The notes under the pieces were generated by a model. The model was not told the DNA's origin, ran no database searches, and worked only from the letters and a program-made list of their open reading frames with translations. 64,000 nt of DNA from Qipengyuania flavescens (GTDB lineage Bacteria; Pseudomonadota; Alphaproteobacteria; Sphingomonadales; Sphingomonadaceae), in NCBI RefSeq assembly GCF_029688735.1, contig NZ_JARULD010000002.1:806001-870000 (forward strand). Direction: 5' to 3'. Numbering within the stretch: the stretch's first letter is position 1; each line of letters starts with the position of its first letter. Both the position numbers and the translations under genes were made by a program. Shown here in pieces: positions 38,221 to 47,204 of this stretch.

Positions 38221-40383
38221 TCATCCCTCGATGCGAGAGAAATCCGCGACTTTGTGCACTGCAGCACGGAAGCGTGCAAGCAGGTCGAGACGATGTGCCC
38301 GCTTGTTTTCTTCGTCCGCATTTACCGTCACTTCTTCGAAGAAACGATCAATCGGACCGCGCAGGCTGGCCAGCGCAGCCATGGCCGCACCAAAGTCCTC
38401 CGCTGCAATGGCTTGCGAAGCGGCCGGTTCCGAAGTGTCGAGCGCATCCATTAGCGCCTTCTCGGCCGGTTCGGGCATGTAGGAAAGCTCCTTCGCGTGG
38501 CGCTCGGACATTTTCGCGTCGATCACTGCCTTCATGTCGGGATCGTCGACCAACGCCAGCGGGTCCTCCTCACCGGTTTTCGCGATTTCGCCCTCCGCGC
38601 CGTGCCAGTCTTCCTTCTTGAGGATATTGGCCGCGCGCTTGTAGCCGGCGAGCAGGTTGGCGCCGTCTTCGGTTTCCATGAAGGACTGGAGCGCCTGCGT
38701 GCGTTTCACCATGCGAACATTGTCGCCGCCTTCTTCCACGGCAACGACCGCATCGATCATGTCGTGCCGGATATTCGCCTCACGCTGCTGCACCTTAAGG
38801 CGTTCGATCAGGAACGAGGCGATCTCTCGGCCAGCGTTCGAAGATTTACCAGCATGAGCCGCATTTGTGATGAGGTCGAACATTGATGCGCGAAGGTCGT
38901 TTTCAATGAGCAGCCACAGGATACCGAGCGCCGCGCGACGCAGAGCGAAGGGGTCCTTCGAGCCCGTAGGCTTTTCGTCTATCTGGAAGAATCCCACCAA
39001 CGTATCCAGCTTGTCCGCCAGGCTCACCGCCACCGTCACCGGTGCGGTGGGAACATCGTCGCCCTGCCCGACCGGCTTGTAGTGGTCGCGGATCGCGTCG
39101 GCGACTTCATCGGGCAGGCCCTCAGCGCGGGCGTAGTAGCCACCCATCAGACCCTGCAGTTCGGGAAACTCGCCGACCATTTCGGTGACGAGATCGGCCT
39201 TGGCGAGCCGCGCGGCCTGTTCGGCCATGTCCGGGTCAGCATCCTTGACGATACCTTCCTCGACCAGCCAGCGGGCCAGCTTGGCCACACGCTCGACCTT
39301 GTCGGCGACGGTGCCCAGCTTCTCGTGGAAGGTAATCCGCTCCAGCCCCTTAGCGTGCTCGGCGAGGGTGTTCTTGCGGTCGACGTTCCAGAAGAAGCGC
39401 GCGTCGGACAGGCGCGCGGCCAGGACCTTGCGGTTGCCGTCGACCACGCGCGCGCCGCCGTCTTCCGCCTCGATATTGGCGGTACAGATGAAGGCGTTGG
39501 CGAGATTGCCCGTCTCGTCCTCGCAGACAAAATACTTCTGGTTCACGCGCGCAGTGAGCTGGATCGTCTCGGGCGGGACTTCGAGGAAATCCTCCTCGAA
39601 CCGGCCCAGCAGCGGGACGGGCCATTCGGTGAGGCCGGCGTTCTCGATCACCAGCCCCTCGTCCTCGACCAGCTTGAGGCCGGCTTCGCTCGCAACCTTG
39701 GCAGCGCCCGAGCGGATCAGGTCCTGGCGCTCTTCATGATCGACGATAACGTGACCGGCGCGCAGCTTCATCGCATAGTCGTCGGCATTGCCGATCGTGA
39801 TGTCGCCCGAGTGGTGGAAGCGGTGGCCCAGCGTGACTGCGCCCGAGGTGACGCCGTGCACCTCGCATTCGACGACCTCGTCACCCAGCAGAGCGACGAT
39901 GCCCGCCAGCGGGCGGACCCAGCGCAGGCTCTCGGTGCTGATCGAGGCAGCGCCCCAGCGCATCGACTTGGGCCAACTGAAATCGCGGACGATCGCAGGG
40001 ATCGCGTCGGACAGGAGATTAGATGTCTTGCGCCCTGGAATGATCTTCACGGCGAAGTAGGTCTCGCGCCCCTTCACCTCGCGGACTTCGAGATCGCCTT
40101 TTTCGACACCCGCCTTACGGCAGAACCCTTCCAGCGCCTGATCGGGCGCGCCGACCGGAGGGCCTTTCAGCTCTTCGCTAACCGCCTCGGTAGCTTCCGG
40201 CAGCCCGCGCGCGATCAGAGCGAGCCGTCGCGGGGTCGACCAGACGGTGATCTCGCCAACCGTGACGCCAGCGGCATCCATCTCGCGGCGGAACAGCTTT
40301 TCGAGTTCGGTGCGCGCGGCGGCCTGCATGCGGGCAGGGATTTCTTCGCTACGCAGTTCGAGGAGGAAGTCGGAACCGCTCAT
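38221..40383 (-). CDS. glyS: Glycyl-tRNA synthetase beta subunit
   Basis: 720 residues; the tRNA-binding subunit of the two-subunit bacterial glycyl-tRNA synthetase. [14 protein letters not shown] at the N-terminus, [45 protein letters not shown] and the [31 protein letters not shown] segment are family signatures (given by landmarks). The C-terminal anticodon-binding-like domain is intact. It starts within the glyQ stop (ATGA), so the subunits are coupled. Confidence 0.96.
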   Translation of the reverse strand: MSGSDFLLELRSEEIPARMQAAARTELEKLFRREMDAAGVTVGEITVWSTPRRLALIARGLPEATEAVSEELKGPPVGAPDQALEGFCRKAGVEKGDLEVREVKGRETYFAVKIIPGRKTSNLLSDAIPAIVRDFSWPKSMRWGAASISTESLRWVRPLAGIVALLGDEVVECEVHGVTSGAVTLGHRFHHSGDITIGNADDYAMKLRAGHVIVDHEERQDLIRSGAAKVASEAGLKLVEDEGLVIENAGLTEWPVPLLGRFEEDFLEVPPETIQLTARVNQKYFVCEDETGNLANAFICTANIEAEDGGARVVDGNRKVLAARLSDARFFWNVDRKNTLAEHAKGLERITFHEKLGTVADKVERVAKLARWLVEEGIVKDADPDMAEQAARLAKADLVTEMVGEFPELQGLMGGYYARAEGLPDEVADAIRDHYKPVGQGDDVPTAPVTVAVSLADKLDTLVGFFQIDEKPTGSKDPFALRRAALGILWLLIENDLRASMFDLITNAAHAGKSSNAGREIASFLIERLKVQQREANIRHDMIDAVVAVEEGGDNVRMVKRTQALQSFMETEDGANLLAGYKRAANILKKEDWHGAEGEIAKTGEEDPLALVDDPDMKAVIDAKMSERHAKELSYMPEPAEKALMDALDTSEPAASQAIAAEDFGAAMAALASLRGPIDRFFEEVTVNADEENKRAHRLDLLARFRAAVHKVADFSRIEG

Positions 40384-41279
40384 TTCGACCACTCCGGATA
40401 CTTCTCAGCCCAGGCTGGCGCTTCTTTGGCCATGTGCGCCTCGCAGCTGCCACGAGCCAAGTCGCGCACCCGGCCCATGTAGCTGGCGCGTTCCTGCACG
40501 CTGATCACGCCGCGCGCCTGCAACAGGTTGAAGATGTGACTGGCCTCGACCGCCTGCTCATACGCGGCGATCGGCACCTCATTGGCGAGCGCGTTCCTGC
40601 ACTCGGCCTCGGCCTTGTTGAACAGGTCGAACAGCGCATCGGTCTCGGCGACCTCGAAGTTCCATTTCGACATCTGCTTCTCGTTCTCGAGGAAGACGTC
40701 CCCATAGGTGACGCCTTGCCCGTTGAAATCGAGATCGTAGACGTTGTCGACGCCCTGGATGTACATCGCGAGGCGTTCGAGCCCGTAGGTCAGCTCGCCC
40801 GCGACCGGTTTGCAGTCGAAGCCGCCCATCTGCTGGAAATAGGTGAACTGGGTGACCTCCATCCCGTCGCACCAGACTTCCCAGCCAAGGCCCCATGCGC
40901 CCAGCGTCGGGCTTTCCCAGTCGTCCTCCACGAAGCGGATATCGTGCTTCAGCGGATCGATGCCGATGACGCGCAGGCTTTCGAGATAGAGGTCCTGGAT
41001 GTCGGGCGGACTCGGCTTCAGGATCACCTGGTACTGGTAATAATGCTGCAGCCGGTTCGGGTTCTCGCCATAGCGCCCGTCGGTGGGCCGACGGCATGGC
41101 TGCACGAAGGCCGCATTCCAGGGCTCGGGCCCGAGCGCGCGCAGGGTGGTCGCAGTGTGGAAGGTCCCAGCTCCCATGCGCATGTCGTAGGGCTGGAGGA
41201 TCAGGCAGCCATGCGCGCTCCAGAAATCGTGCAGCGCGAGGATCATGTCCTGGAAGGATTTACGCGGGTTTCGGTCCAT
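40380..41279 (-). CDS. glyQ: Glycyl-tRNA synthetase alpha subunit
   Basis: 299 residues; catalytic class II subunit. [83 protein letters not shown] (landmarks [26 protein letters not shown]) and [21 protein letters not shown] are canonical. First gene of glyQ-glyS. Upstream lies the divergent urcA promoter region; no clear glyQ promoter is recognised. Confidence 0.97.
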   Translation of the reverse strand: MDRNPRKSFQDMILALHDFWSAHGCLILQPYDMRMGAGTFHTATTLRALGPEPWNAAFVQPCRRPTDGRYGENPNRLQHYYQYQVILKPSPPDIQDLYLESLRVIGIDPLKHDIRFVEDDWESPTLGAWGLGWEVWCDGMEVTQFTYFQQMGGFDCKPVAGELTYGLERLAMYIQGVDNVYDLDFNGQGVTYGDVFLENEKQMSKWNFEVAETDALFDLFNKAEAECRNALANEVPIAAYEQAVEASHIFNLLQARGVISVQERASYMGRVRDLARGSCEAHMAKEAPAWAEKYPEWSK

Positions 41280-41362
41280 GGAGCGGCGCAATGGCGCAAG
41301 GGCGAAAACGCGTCAATGGCGCAAGGCCCGCACCCGGCAAAAGACAAGTCAACAGAACTTTT

Positions 41363-41420
41363 TGTCAGGCCTTGTTGACATGGTCAGCGAATCACGACAT
41401 ATAGTCAGCACAACCTGACA
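41363..41420 (+). promoter_or_regulatory. urcA promoter bracketed by GTCAG repeats
   Basis: TTGACA (41375-41380) and CATATA (41398-41403), 17 bases apart, make a strong sigma-70-like promoter. GTCAG recurs at 41364, 41383 and 41404 (19- and 21-base steps), and the outer elements form a perfect inverted pair TGTCAGG/CCTGACA. The promoter is thus flanked by possible regulator sites about two helical turns apart. Confidence 0.55.
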
Positions 41421-41471
41421 TAACGGAAGGTTGACCTACCACTGGACCGAATATCCAATTGGAGAAGAGAC

Positions 41472-41789
41472 ATGAAAAAGACCGTCCTGATTGCTGCTGC
41501 CCTCGCGATCCTGCCTGCACAGGCCATCGCGAGCAGCATTCCTTCGATTGCCGTTGAAACGACCGATCTCGACCTCGCCTCGGCGAAAGGTCAGGATCGC
41601 CTGGAAGGCCGCGTCGAGAGCGCCATTCGCAAGGCCTGCACCATCGCCGGCAAAGGTCTGACGGTGATGGCTGCGGAAACGCAGTGCCGCGCCGAATTGC
41701 GCGAGGCTGCGAATGTCGAAGTCCGCCTCGCCATTTCCGCCGCCCGCGAAGACCGCTTCGCAGCCCTCGACGTCGATCCCGACGCCTGA
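41472..41789 (+). CDS. UrcA family protein
   Basis: 105 residues with a signal peptide (MKKTVLIAAALAILPAQAIA). The mature part has the UrcA pattern: a tyrosine- or leucine-rich first strand (VETTDLDLAS), then GQDRLEGRVESAIRKACT, two cysteines (ACTIAG, TQCRAEL) and a closing helix of small residues. Family function is unknown; it is frequent in sphingomonads and caulobacters. The ATG follows GGAGAAGAG. Strong promoter upstream. Confidence 0.85.
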   Translation: MKKTVLIAAALAILPAQAIASSIPSIAVETTDLDLASAKGQDRLEGRVESAIRKACTIAGKGLTVMAAETQCRAELREAANVEVRLAISAAREDRFAALDVDPDA

Positions 41790-41856
41790 GCGTGATTCTA
41801 CCGCCGGGGCGGTGTGCCCTACGCGCTGCCTCGGCGACCTTGCGACGAGAGTTTCC

Positions 41857-41991
41857 ATGACCAACCCACCCATGACCAAGCGCCGGAAACGAGTGCGCAG
41901 CCGCAATTTCGCGACGCTGGTCGGCCTGCCTTCTTACGTCGCAGCTTTCTTCGTAGGCAACGCCTGGGCCCGTATCCGGGGGACCGCATGA
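41857..41991 (+). CDS. Micropeptide, basic with one hydrophobic segment
   Basis: 44 residues beginning MTNPPMTKRRKRVRSRNFATL. A strongly basic head is followed by a hydrophobic stretch (VGLPSYVAAFFVGNAW), as in a small membrane-anchored peptide. Its stop overlaps an ATG in frame with the next gene. I do not recognise it and support is modest; the positional coupling to the HTH gene is the main argument. Confidence 0.4.
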   Translation: MTNPPMTKRRKRVRSRNFATLVGLPSYVAAFFVGNAWARIRGTA

Positions 41992-42005
41992 ATGGAGCAG
42001 ACTGT

Positions 42006-42203
42006 ATGAAGAACCGCCTCAAGGTCCTTCGCGCCGAACGCGACTGGAGCCAGGCCGAGCTCGGCATGCATCTCGACGTATCGCGGCAGGCCGTTAACGC
42101 GATCGAGACCGGCAAGCACGATCCCTCGCTCCCGCTCGCCTTCCGCATCGCCCGCCTTTTCAACATGCCTATCGAGGAGATCTTCGATGACGAACTCGAC
42201 TGA
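42006..42203 (+). CDS. Small XRE-type helix-turn-helix regulator
   Basis: 65 residues that are just one HTH domain: MKNRLKVLRAERDWSQAELG, HLDVSRQAVNAIETGKHDPSL, FRIARLFNMPIEEIF. This compact form is usually encoded next to a small membrane protein, as here: the following gene overlaps by 17 bases. The start is the ATG after GGAGCAG; a start 18 bases earlier (41988), overlapping the preceding micropeptide stop, is also possible. Probably autoregulates the cassette (inference). Confidence 0.9.
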   Translation: MKNRLKVLRAERDWSQAELGMHLDVSRQAVNAIETGKHDPSLPLAFRIARLFNMPIEEIFDDELD

Positions 42204-42840
42204 TTTCGATGCTCCTGTAAGCGAGCAAACTTCCCCGTTCCGCCGTTGGCTGGGCGTGGGTACGCTGGGGTTCATCCTCATTGCCCTGCTAGGTTTCGTC
42301 ACCGGCGTGCTGATGTCCGCCGCCGAAAAGGGTGGGTTCTCGATGCGCGGCGGCATCCTTCTGGCGGTCGCGATCGGTTTGATCGCTTTGTGCGCCTGGG
42401 GGATAGTCAGGCTTAAGCCGGGGTTTCTGACCGGCGAACCGCAATCGGCGAAAACCAGACGCGCGAACTGGGTGCTGGTCGCCTGCGGCGCACTCGGCGG
42501 CATAATCGGACTGACACTTTCCATTGCAGGGCTGGCCAACGGTGACAACGGCGTCTTCAGCAATGGATCGCTTTCGCCGACCGTCGCGTTCATCGTCGTC
42601 GCCGCCATCGCATTACTCGTGCCGCTCCTGAGCTTCTATTGGTACGCCAATGCCGATGAGTTCGAGAAACGCGCTTCCGGCGATGGCGCCATCATCGCGA
42701 TGTATGTCTATTCGATAATCGCACCATGCTGGTGGCTGCTAGAACGCGCCGCCCTGATCCCGCCGCAGGAACCGATGATCGTGTACCTGCTTGTCATTTC
42801 TGTCTGGGGCATCGTCTGGCTGTATCGCAAGGCTAACTGA
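42187..42840 (+). CDS. Integral membrane protein paired with the HTH regulator
   Basis: 217 residues with about six hydrophobic segments (for example LGFILIALLGFVTGVLM, GILLAVAIGLIALCAWGIV, VLVACGALGGIIGLTLSIAGL, FIVVAAIALLVPLLSFYWYA) and short charged loops. It overlaps the HTH gene, typical of small XRE/DUF2178-like membrane pairs. Function unknown. The C-terminal WLYRKAN and the loop DEFEKRASG would be cytosolic by the positive-inside rule. Confidence 0.78.
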   Translation: MTNSTDFDAPVSEQTSPFRRWLGVGTLGFILIALLGFVTGVLMSAAEKGGFSMRGGILLAVAIGLIALCAWGIVRLKPGFLTGEPQSAKTRRANWVLVACGALGGIIGLTLSIAGLANGDNGVFSNGSLSPTVAFIVVAAIALLVPLLSFYWYANADEFEKRASGDGAIIAMYVYSIIAPCWWLLERAALIPPQEPMIVYLLVISVWGIVWLYRKAN

Positions 42841-42869
42841 TCGCTTCCTTCACTTGAGAGATAACCGAT

Positions 42870-43790
42870 ATGAAAGACCTCCTTCTGGCTACCGCCCCCC
42901 TCGCGCTTATGCTTCAGGGCTGTGCCACCTATGCCGAAGACAGCGCCGTTGCCTCTACCCCTGTTGCGCCTGTCGAACAGGGCACTGGCGAAGGCCCCGC
43001 GCTGTGGAAGGTCGCCGACGAGGATACGACCATCTACCTCTTCGGCACAGTCCACGCCCTGCCCGATGGCGTGGAATGGTATAAGGGTCCGATCGAAACC
43101 GCGCTCGGCTCCGCCGATACCCTCGTGACCGAGATCCCGGCCGATGCGACCAGTGATCCTGCATCGCAGCAAGCGATCGCGATGCAGGCCATGTTGCCGG
43201 AGGGCGAGACCCTCCGCGGTATCCTGGGTGAAGAACAGGCGGCGAAATACGAAGCGGCGCTCACAGGCTTCGGCCTCCCCGTGAACGCCTTCGACCGGTT
43301 CGAGCCGTGGTTCGCCGGCATGACCATGGCGGTGCTCCCCCTGCTCAAGAATGGCTGGACGGCCGAGAGCGGCGTCGAAAACGTGGTCGAGACTAGTGCG
43401 GGCGAGGCGGTGGCGCGCGATGCGCTGGAGACGGTCGAATACCAGATCGGCGTGTTCGACAACTTGCCGCAGGACACACAGATCGAGTTTCTGATGAGCA
43501 CGATCGATAATATCGACCAACTCGTCCCCCTTATGGATGAGATGCTGGCAGAATGGGTCGCCGGCGATGCCGATGGCTTGGCCGAACTCATGAACCGGAG
43601 CCTTACCGACCCCGCGCTTGCCAAGGCTTTGCTCTACGATCGCAATGCCAATTGGGCGGAGTGGATCGATGAGCGGATGGATACGCCCGGAACGGTGTTC
43701 ATCGCCGTCGGCGCCGGTCACCTGGCGGGTGAGAAGAGCGTCCAGGATTACCTTGCCGGGCGCGATATAGCGGTCACCCGGATCCAGTAA
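42870..43790 (+). CDS. TraB/GumN family lipoprotein, first copy
   Basis: 306 residues. The signal ends LMLQGC, a lipobox. The body has the TraB/GumN hallmark WKVADEDTTIYLFGTVHALPDGVEWY near the N-terminus (landmarks LFGTVHALP) and the closing VFIAVGAGHLAGEKSVQDYL. The family is thought to be metal-dependent protease-like (related to TIKI/EreA folds), with no proven substrate here. The next gene is a diverged paralogue; the two are 69 bases apart. Confidence 0.87.
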   Translation: MKDLLLATAPLALMLQGCATYAEDSAVASTPVAPVEQGTGEGPALWKVADEDTTIYLFGTVHALPDGVEWYKGPIETALGSADTLVTEIPADATSDPASQQAIAMQAMLPEGETLRGILGEEQAAKYEAALTGFGLPVNAFDRFEPWFAGMTMAVLPLLKNGWTAESGVENVVETSAGEAVARDALETVEYQIGVFDNLPQDTQIEFLMSTIDNIDQLVPLMDEMLAEWVAGDADGLAELMNRSLTDPALAKALLYDRNANWAEWIDERMDTPGTVFIAVGAGHLAGEKSVQDYLAGRDIAVTRIQ

Positions 43791-43859
43791 GATGCTCCGC
43801 GCGGGGGCGCCTGCGGCGTGCCACTTGCACAGCCCGGCAGTTTCGGCTGGAAGACCGGC

Positions 43860-44741
43860 ATGTTGAAACGTCTCGTCTTCGGTTTTTCAGCTCTGGCGCT
43901 CTTGACGGCTTGCGAGCAGCAACCCGCGCAGCCGCCTGAGCAGACGACCTACCCCGCGCTGTGGGAAATCGCGCGGGAGGACGGTGCGGTCGAAGGCTGG
44001 CTGTTCGGTACGGTCCATGCCTTGCCCGACGATATAGCGTGGCGTTCCCCTCGTCTTGAACAGGTGATCGAGGATGCCGACATGCTCGTTGTCGAGGTGG
44101 GCAATTTGGGCGACGGAGCCAAGCTGTCCGCCCTGTTCGAGGATATGGCTTTCGACCGGCCCGAAGGCCCGATCCGCGCCCGCATTCGCGAGGATTTGCG
44201 CGACGAATTCGACGAGCTGCTCGTAAAAGCCAAGGTACGCCGCAGCTACTTCGATCCGATGGAAAGCTGGGCCGCTGCCCTCGCCCTCGCCCAGGTGGCT
44301 CAGGAGGGGCAGCCGGAGAATGGGGCCGATCGCGCGCTCATCGAAGCTTTCGAAGGCCGCGACCTGATCGAACTTGAGGGGGCCCGCTCGCAACTTGCGA
44401 TGTTCGACAGTCTGCCCCGCGCGGAGCAACGTGATTTGCTGAATGCAGTGCTAGAAGAGGCGGCCACGCACGGACGCGATCCCGGACGCCTCGCCCGATT
44501 GTGGCGCGAAGGCGATACGGAAGAATTGCAACGGCTCACACAGAGCGGGATGCTGGCCGACCCGGAACTGCGTCAGGCGTTGCTTATCGACCGGAATACC
44601 GCCTGGGCCACACGCATCGAAAACCTGCTGTCCGCGAGAGACCGGCCGCTGATCGCCGTAGGTGCAGGGCATCTGCTCGGTGACGACGGGCTGCCTGCAC
44701 TGCTCCGGGCGAACGGATATGTTGTGACCCGCGTCGAATAG
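43860..44741 (+). CDS. TraB/GumN family lipoprotein, second copy
   Basis: 293 residues. Lipobox LLTAC follows MLKRLVFGFSALA. LFGTVHALPDDIAWRSPRLEQVIEDADMLVVEVGN (landmark LFGTVHALPDDI) and PLIAVGAGHLLGDDGLPALL mirror the first copy, with TPxY replaced by a similar closing VVTRVE. Starts chosen at MLKRL because it begins the signal peptide; 14 residues more are possible upstream. The pair looks like an old tandem duplication. Confidence 0.87.
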   Translation: MLKRLVFGFSALALLTACEQQPAQPPEQTTYPALWEIAREDGAVEGWLFGTVHALPDDIAWRSPRLEQVIEDADMLVVEVGNLGDGAKLSALFEDMAFDRPEGPIRARIREDLRDEFDELLVKAKVRRSYFDPMESWAAALALAQVAQEGQPENGADRALIEAFEGRDLIELEGARSQLAMFDSLPRAEQRDLLNAVLEEAATHGRDPGRLARLWREGDTEELQRLTQSGMLADPELRQALLIDRNTAWATRIENLLSARDRPLIAVGAGHLLGDDGLPALLRANGYVVTRVE

Positions 44742-44866
44742 CGCGACCCGGCCAAAGCGCTTGCCTTTCGCGCCGGACCTGCTAGGCGCGCGCCCTTCGG
44801 CACCATGGTCATCCCTGGAGGCGTGGTGGGACCGAACATTCAATATGCATTCGAAAGGTATGTGCA

Positions 44867-45562
44867 ATGAGCGACGCTCTGACCCTGCCGGCCGAGGCGC
44901 GCGAACGGGCTGGCAAGGGAGCCTCCCGTCAACTTCGCCGCGAAGGCCGTGTTCCCGCCGTTATCTATGGCGGCAAGGAAGAACCCACCCTGATCCATGT
45001 GGAAGCGAAGGAGCTGGTTCGCCAGCTTGGCACCGGCCACTTTATGAACTCGATCGTGGAAATCGAGCTCGACGGCAAGAAGGTCCGCACAATTCCCAAG
45101 GACGTCGCCTTGCACCCGGTCAACGACCGTCCGGAGCACGCTGACTTTTTCCGTCTCGCCAAGGGCGGCAAGATCGAAGTGAACGTGCCCGTTGTGTTCC
45201 TGAACGAGGAAGCATCGCCCGGCCTCAAGAAGGGCGGCGTGCTCAACGTCGTTCGCCACGAGCTCGAGCTGGTGTGCGACAATGACAAGATCCCCGGCGA
45301 GATCGAGATCGACGTCACCGGCAAGGAAGTCGGCGATTCGATCCACATCAGCGAAGTACAGCTACCCGAGGGTAGCGAAAGCGCGATCACCGATCGCGAC
45401 TTCACCATCGCAACGCTGGTCGCCCCGTCCGCTCTCAAGAAGAGCGAAGGCGCCGAAGGCGAAGACCAGACCGGCGAAGGCATGGAGCCGGGCGAGACCG
45501 CTGCTACCGAGCAGGGTCCGGACGACGACGCCGCGGACGAGCAGGAAGCAAAGAGCGAATAA
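44867..45562 (+). CDS. rplY: 50S ribosomal protein L25, long Ctc form
   Basis: 231 residues: the L25 5S-rRNA-binding domain (residues 1-95, [34 protein letters not shown] in parts) followed by the TL5/Ctc C-terminal domain ([19 protein letters not shown]-like, here [20 protein letters not shown]) and an acidic tail after residue 200. Typical of general-stress L25. Followed by a strong terminator and then pth, its usual partner. Confidence 0.95.
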   Translation: MSDALTLPAEARERAGKGASRQLRREGRVPAVIYGGKEEPTLIHVEAKELVRQLGTGHFMNSIVEIELDGKKVRTIPKDVALHPVNDRPEHADFFRLAKGGKIEVNVPVVFLNEEASPGLKKGGVLNVVRHELELVCDNDKIPGEIEIDVTGKEVGDSIHISEVQLPEGSESAITDRDFTIATLVAPSALKKSEGAEGEDQTGEGMEPGETAATEQGPDDDAADEQEAKSE

Positions 45563-45591
45563 TCCGCTCCGCATCCAGCTAAGAAAACACG

Positions 45592-45622
45592 AAACGCCGG
45601 TCCAGCAATGGGCCGGCGTTTT
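45592..45622 (+). terminator. Intrinsic terminator after rplY
   Basis: AAACGCCGGTCC pairs with GGGCCGGCGTTT (12 bp, one G-T pair) around AGCAAT, then TTTTGCTTTT. It separates rplY from pth, 33 bases before the pth start. Confidence 0.9.
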
Positions 45623-45654
45623 GCTTTTGGGGATCACGAAGCTAGAGGGCGCTG

Positions 45655-46224
45655 ATGCAGATCTGGACAGGCCTTGGAAATCCCGGACCCAAATACGCCC
45701 TACACCGGCACAATGTCGGTTTTATGGTGTGCGATGTGCTGGCCGAAATCCACGGGTTCGGGCCGGTACAGAAGAAGTTCTCCGGGTGGACGCAAGAAGG
45801 ACGGATCGGCGATGAGAAGATCCTGTTGCTCAAACCGGCCACATATATGAACGAAAGCGGCCGCGCGGTGGGCGAGGCGCTGCGTTTCTACAAGCTGGAA
45901 CCCGATGCCCTCACAGTGTTCCATGACGAGCTGGACCTGGCGCCATTCAAGGTGAAGGTGCGGGACGGTGGCGGTCTGGCGGGCCATAACGGGCTGCGTT
46001 CGATCAACCAGCATCTCGGCCCCGATTTCCGCCGGGTTCGCATCGGCATCGGGCATCCCGGCAGCAAGGAGCGGGTCACCGGCCATGTGCTGGGCAATTA
46101 CGCCAAGGATGAGTTGGACCCGCTGGCCGATATGCTCGCCGCGATTGCCGCAGAAGCAGGCTGGCTGGCCGCGGGGGACAACGCCCGCTTCATGAGCGAT
46201 TTCGCGATGCGAATGCAGGGCTGA
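45655..46224 (+). CDS. pth: Peptidyl-tRNA hydrolase
   Basis: 189 residues, essential enzyme freeing tRNA from stalled peptidyl-tRNA. WTGLGNPGPKYALHRHNVGFMVCD includes the catalytic His and Asn; LLKPATYMNESGRAV, HDELDLAPFKVKVRDGGGLAGHNGLRS and RVRIGIGHPG complete the family pattern (by landmarks). Sits between rplY and ychF as in many alphaproteobacteria, though ychF has been pushed 3.7 kb away by three extra genes. Confidence 0.97.
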   Translation: MQIWTGLGNPGPKYALHRHNVGFMVCDVLAEIHGFGPVQKKFSGWTQEGRIGDEKILLLKPATYMNESGRAVGEALRFYKLEPDALTVFHDELDLAPFKVKVRDGGGLAGHNGLRSINQHLGPDFRRVRIGIGHPGSKERVTGHVLGNYAKDELDPLADMLAAIAAEAGWLAAGDNARFMSDFAMRMQG

Positions 46225-46365
46225 TCGGGCCGCGCGAGGTTGCAATTAGCCAACCGGCTGCAGGGTGTTCCCTAATGAGACAGGCACTTCGTCCCGCTGG
46301 CTTTGACGCGTCACTCCTGACATTCCGACGCCATCAATAGTTTGGGCACCGAGACGGGGGCTACC

Positions 46366-47100
46366 GTGAACTTGAAACGACTTTTCCTAAGGGCACTTGC
46401 CATTGTCGGGGTGGCGACCGCCGCGCCGGCAGCTGCAGACCCGATCCTGCTCGATGCCGGATCGGTCGGCGAAAGCTTCACCATCACCTTCGACGGCTTC
46501 GTCGACGGCGGCCCCTCGATCGATGGCCTCGGCTCCGAGCTTACGCTCACGCTGACCGGTATCGAGAATGGCGTCTACACCTTCGACTATACGATGACGA
46601 ACACCGGCGCGGATGGCGACGGCATCGGCTCGCGCGTTTCTGGATTCGCCTTCAACACCGATCCGGATATCGATTCGGCCACCAGCACCGGAACTTACGG
46701 CTATACAAACACCGGCTCGAACTATCCCAATGGCATCGGTACAGTCGACGTCTGCTTCCAGGCAGGGCGCACCGGCAGCTGTTCCGGCGGCGGTTCGGGC
46801 GGCGTGTTCGACGGCGATAGCGGCAGCGGCACGCTGAGCCTCGAATTCGGCGGAACTGCTCCGGCTTCGCTGACGCTCGACGACTTCTTCGTGCGCTACC
46901 AGTCGGTCACTGGTGTCGATGGCGTCGGTTCGGCCAGCGGTCGCCAGACCTCGACGAGCAGCGGCGGCACGACGAGCGGCACCGACGTTCCGGAACCGGG
47001 CATGATGCTGCTGTTCGGCCTCGCTTTCCTCGGGCTTGCGGTCGGCACCCGCCGTCGCCGCCCGCTGGCAGCAGCTCCGGCACGGCTTGCCTACGCCTGA
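46366..47100 (+). CDS. Cistern-type PEP-CTERM sorting protein
   Basis: 244 residues. Signal peptide (LFLRALAIVGVATAAPAAA), a beta-rich Gly/Ser/Thr body with DDFFVRYQSVTG, then a C-terminal PEP-CTERM tail: VPEPG, a hydrophobic segment (MMLLFGLAFLGLAVG) and a basic end (TRRRRPL). The tail targets the protein to an exosortase for surface or exopolysaccharide attachment. The body resembles the 'cistern family' annotation of erythrobacters. Start: GTG 46366, with GGGGGC upstream; TTG 46342 would add eight residues. No exosortase gene is in the window. Confidence 0.85.
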   Translation: MNLKRLFLRALAIVGVATAAPAAADPILLDAGSVGESFTITFDGFVDGGPSIDGLGSELTLTLTGIENGVYTFDYTMTNTGADGDGIGSRVSGFAFNTDPDIDSATSTGTYGYTNTGSNYPNGIGTVDVCFQAGRTGSCSGGGSGGVFDGDSGSGTLSLEFGGTAPASLTLDDFFVRYQSVTGVDGVGSASGRQTSTSSGGTTSGTDVPEPGMMLLFGLAFLGLAVGTRRRRPLAAAPARLAYA

Positions 47101-47125
47101 TAGATTAGCCTCCTGGCTCACGGAC

Positions 47126-47159
47126 AACGGCGCGAGACCAGTGGATCCCGCGCCGTTTT
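47126..47159 (+). terminator. Intrinsic terminator after the PEP-CTERM gene
   Basis: AACGGCGCG pairs with CGCGCCGTT around a 14-base loop, followed by TTTTCGTG. It also lies just past the end of the opposing TPR gene. Confidence 0.75.
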
Positions 47160-47204
47160 CGTGTCTGGTGCTCAAATAGCCGACATGGACCGGGCGTAAG
47201 AGAT

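Noticed and set aside
39082-40482. A 466-codon open frame antisense to glyS
   Set aside because: Shadow of glyS/glyQ; composition typical of antisense translation.
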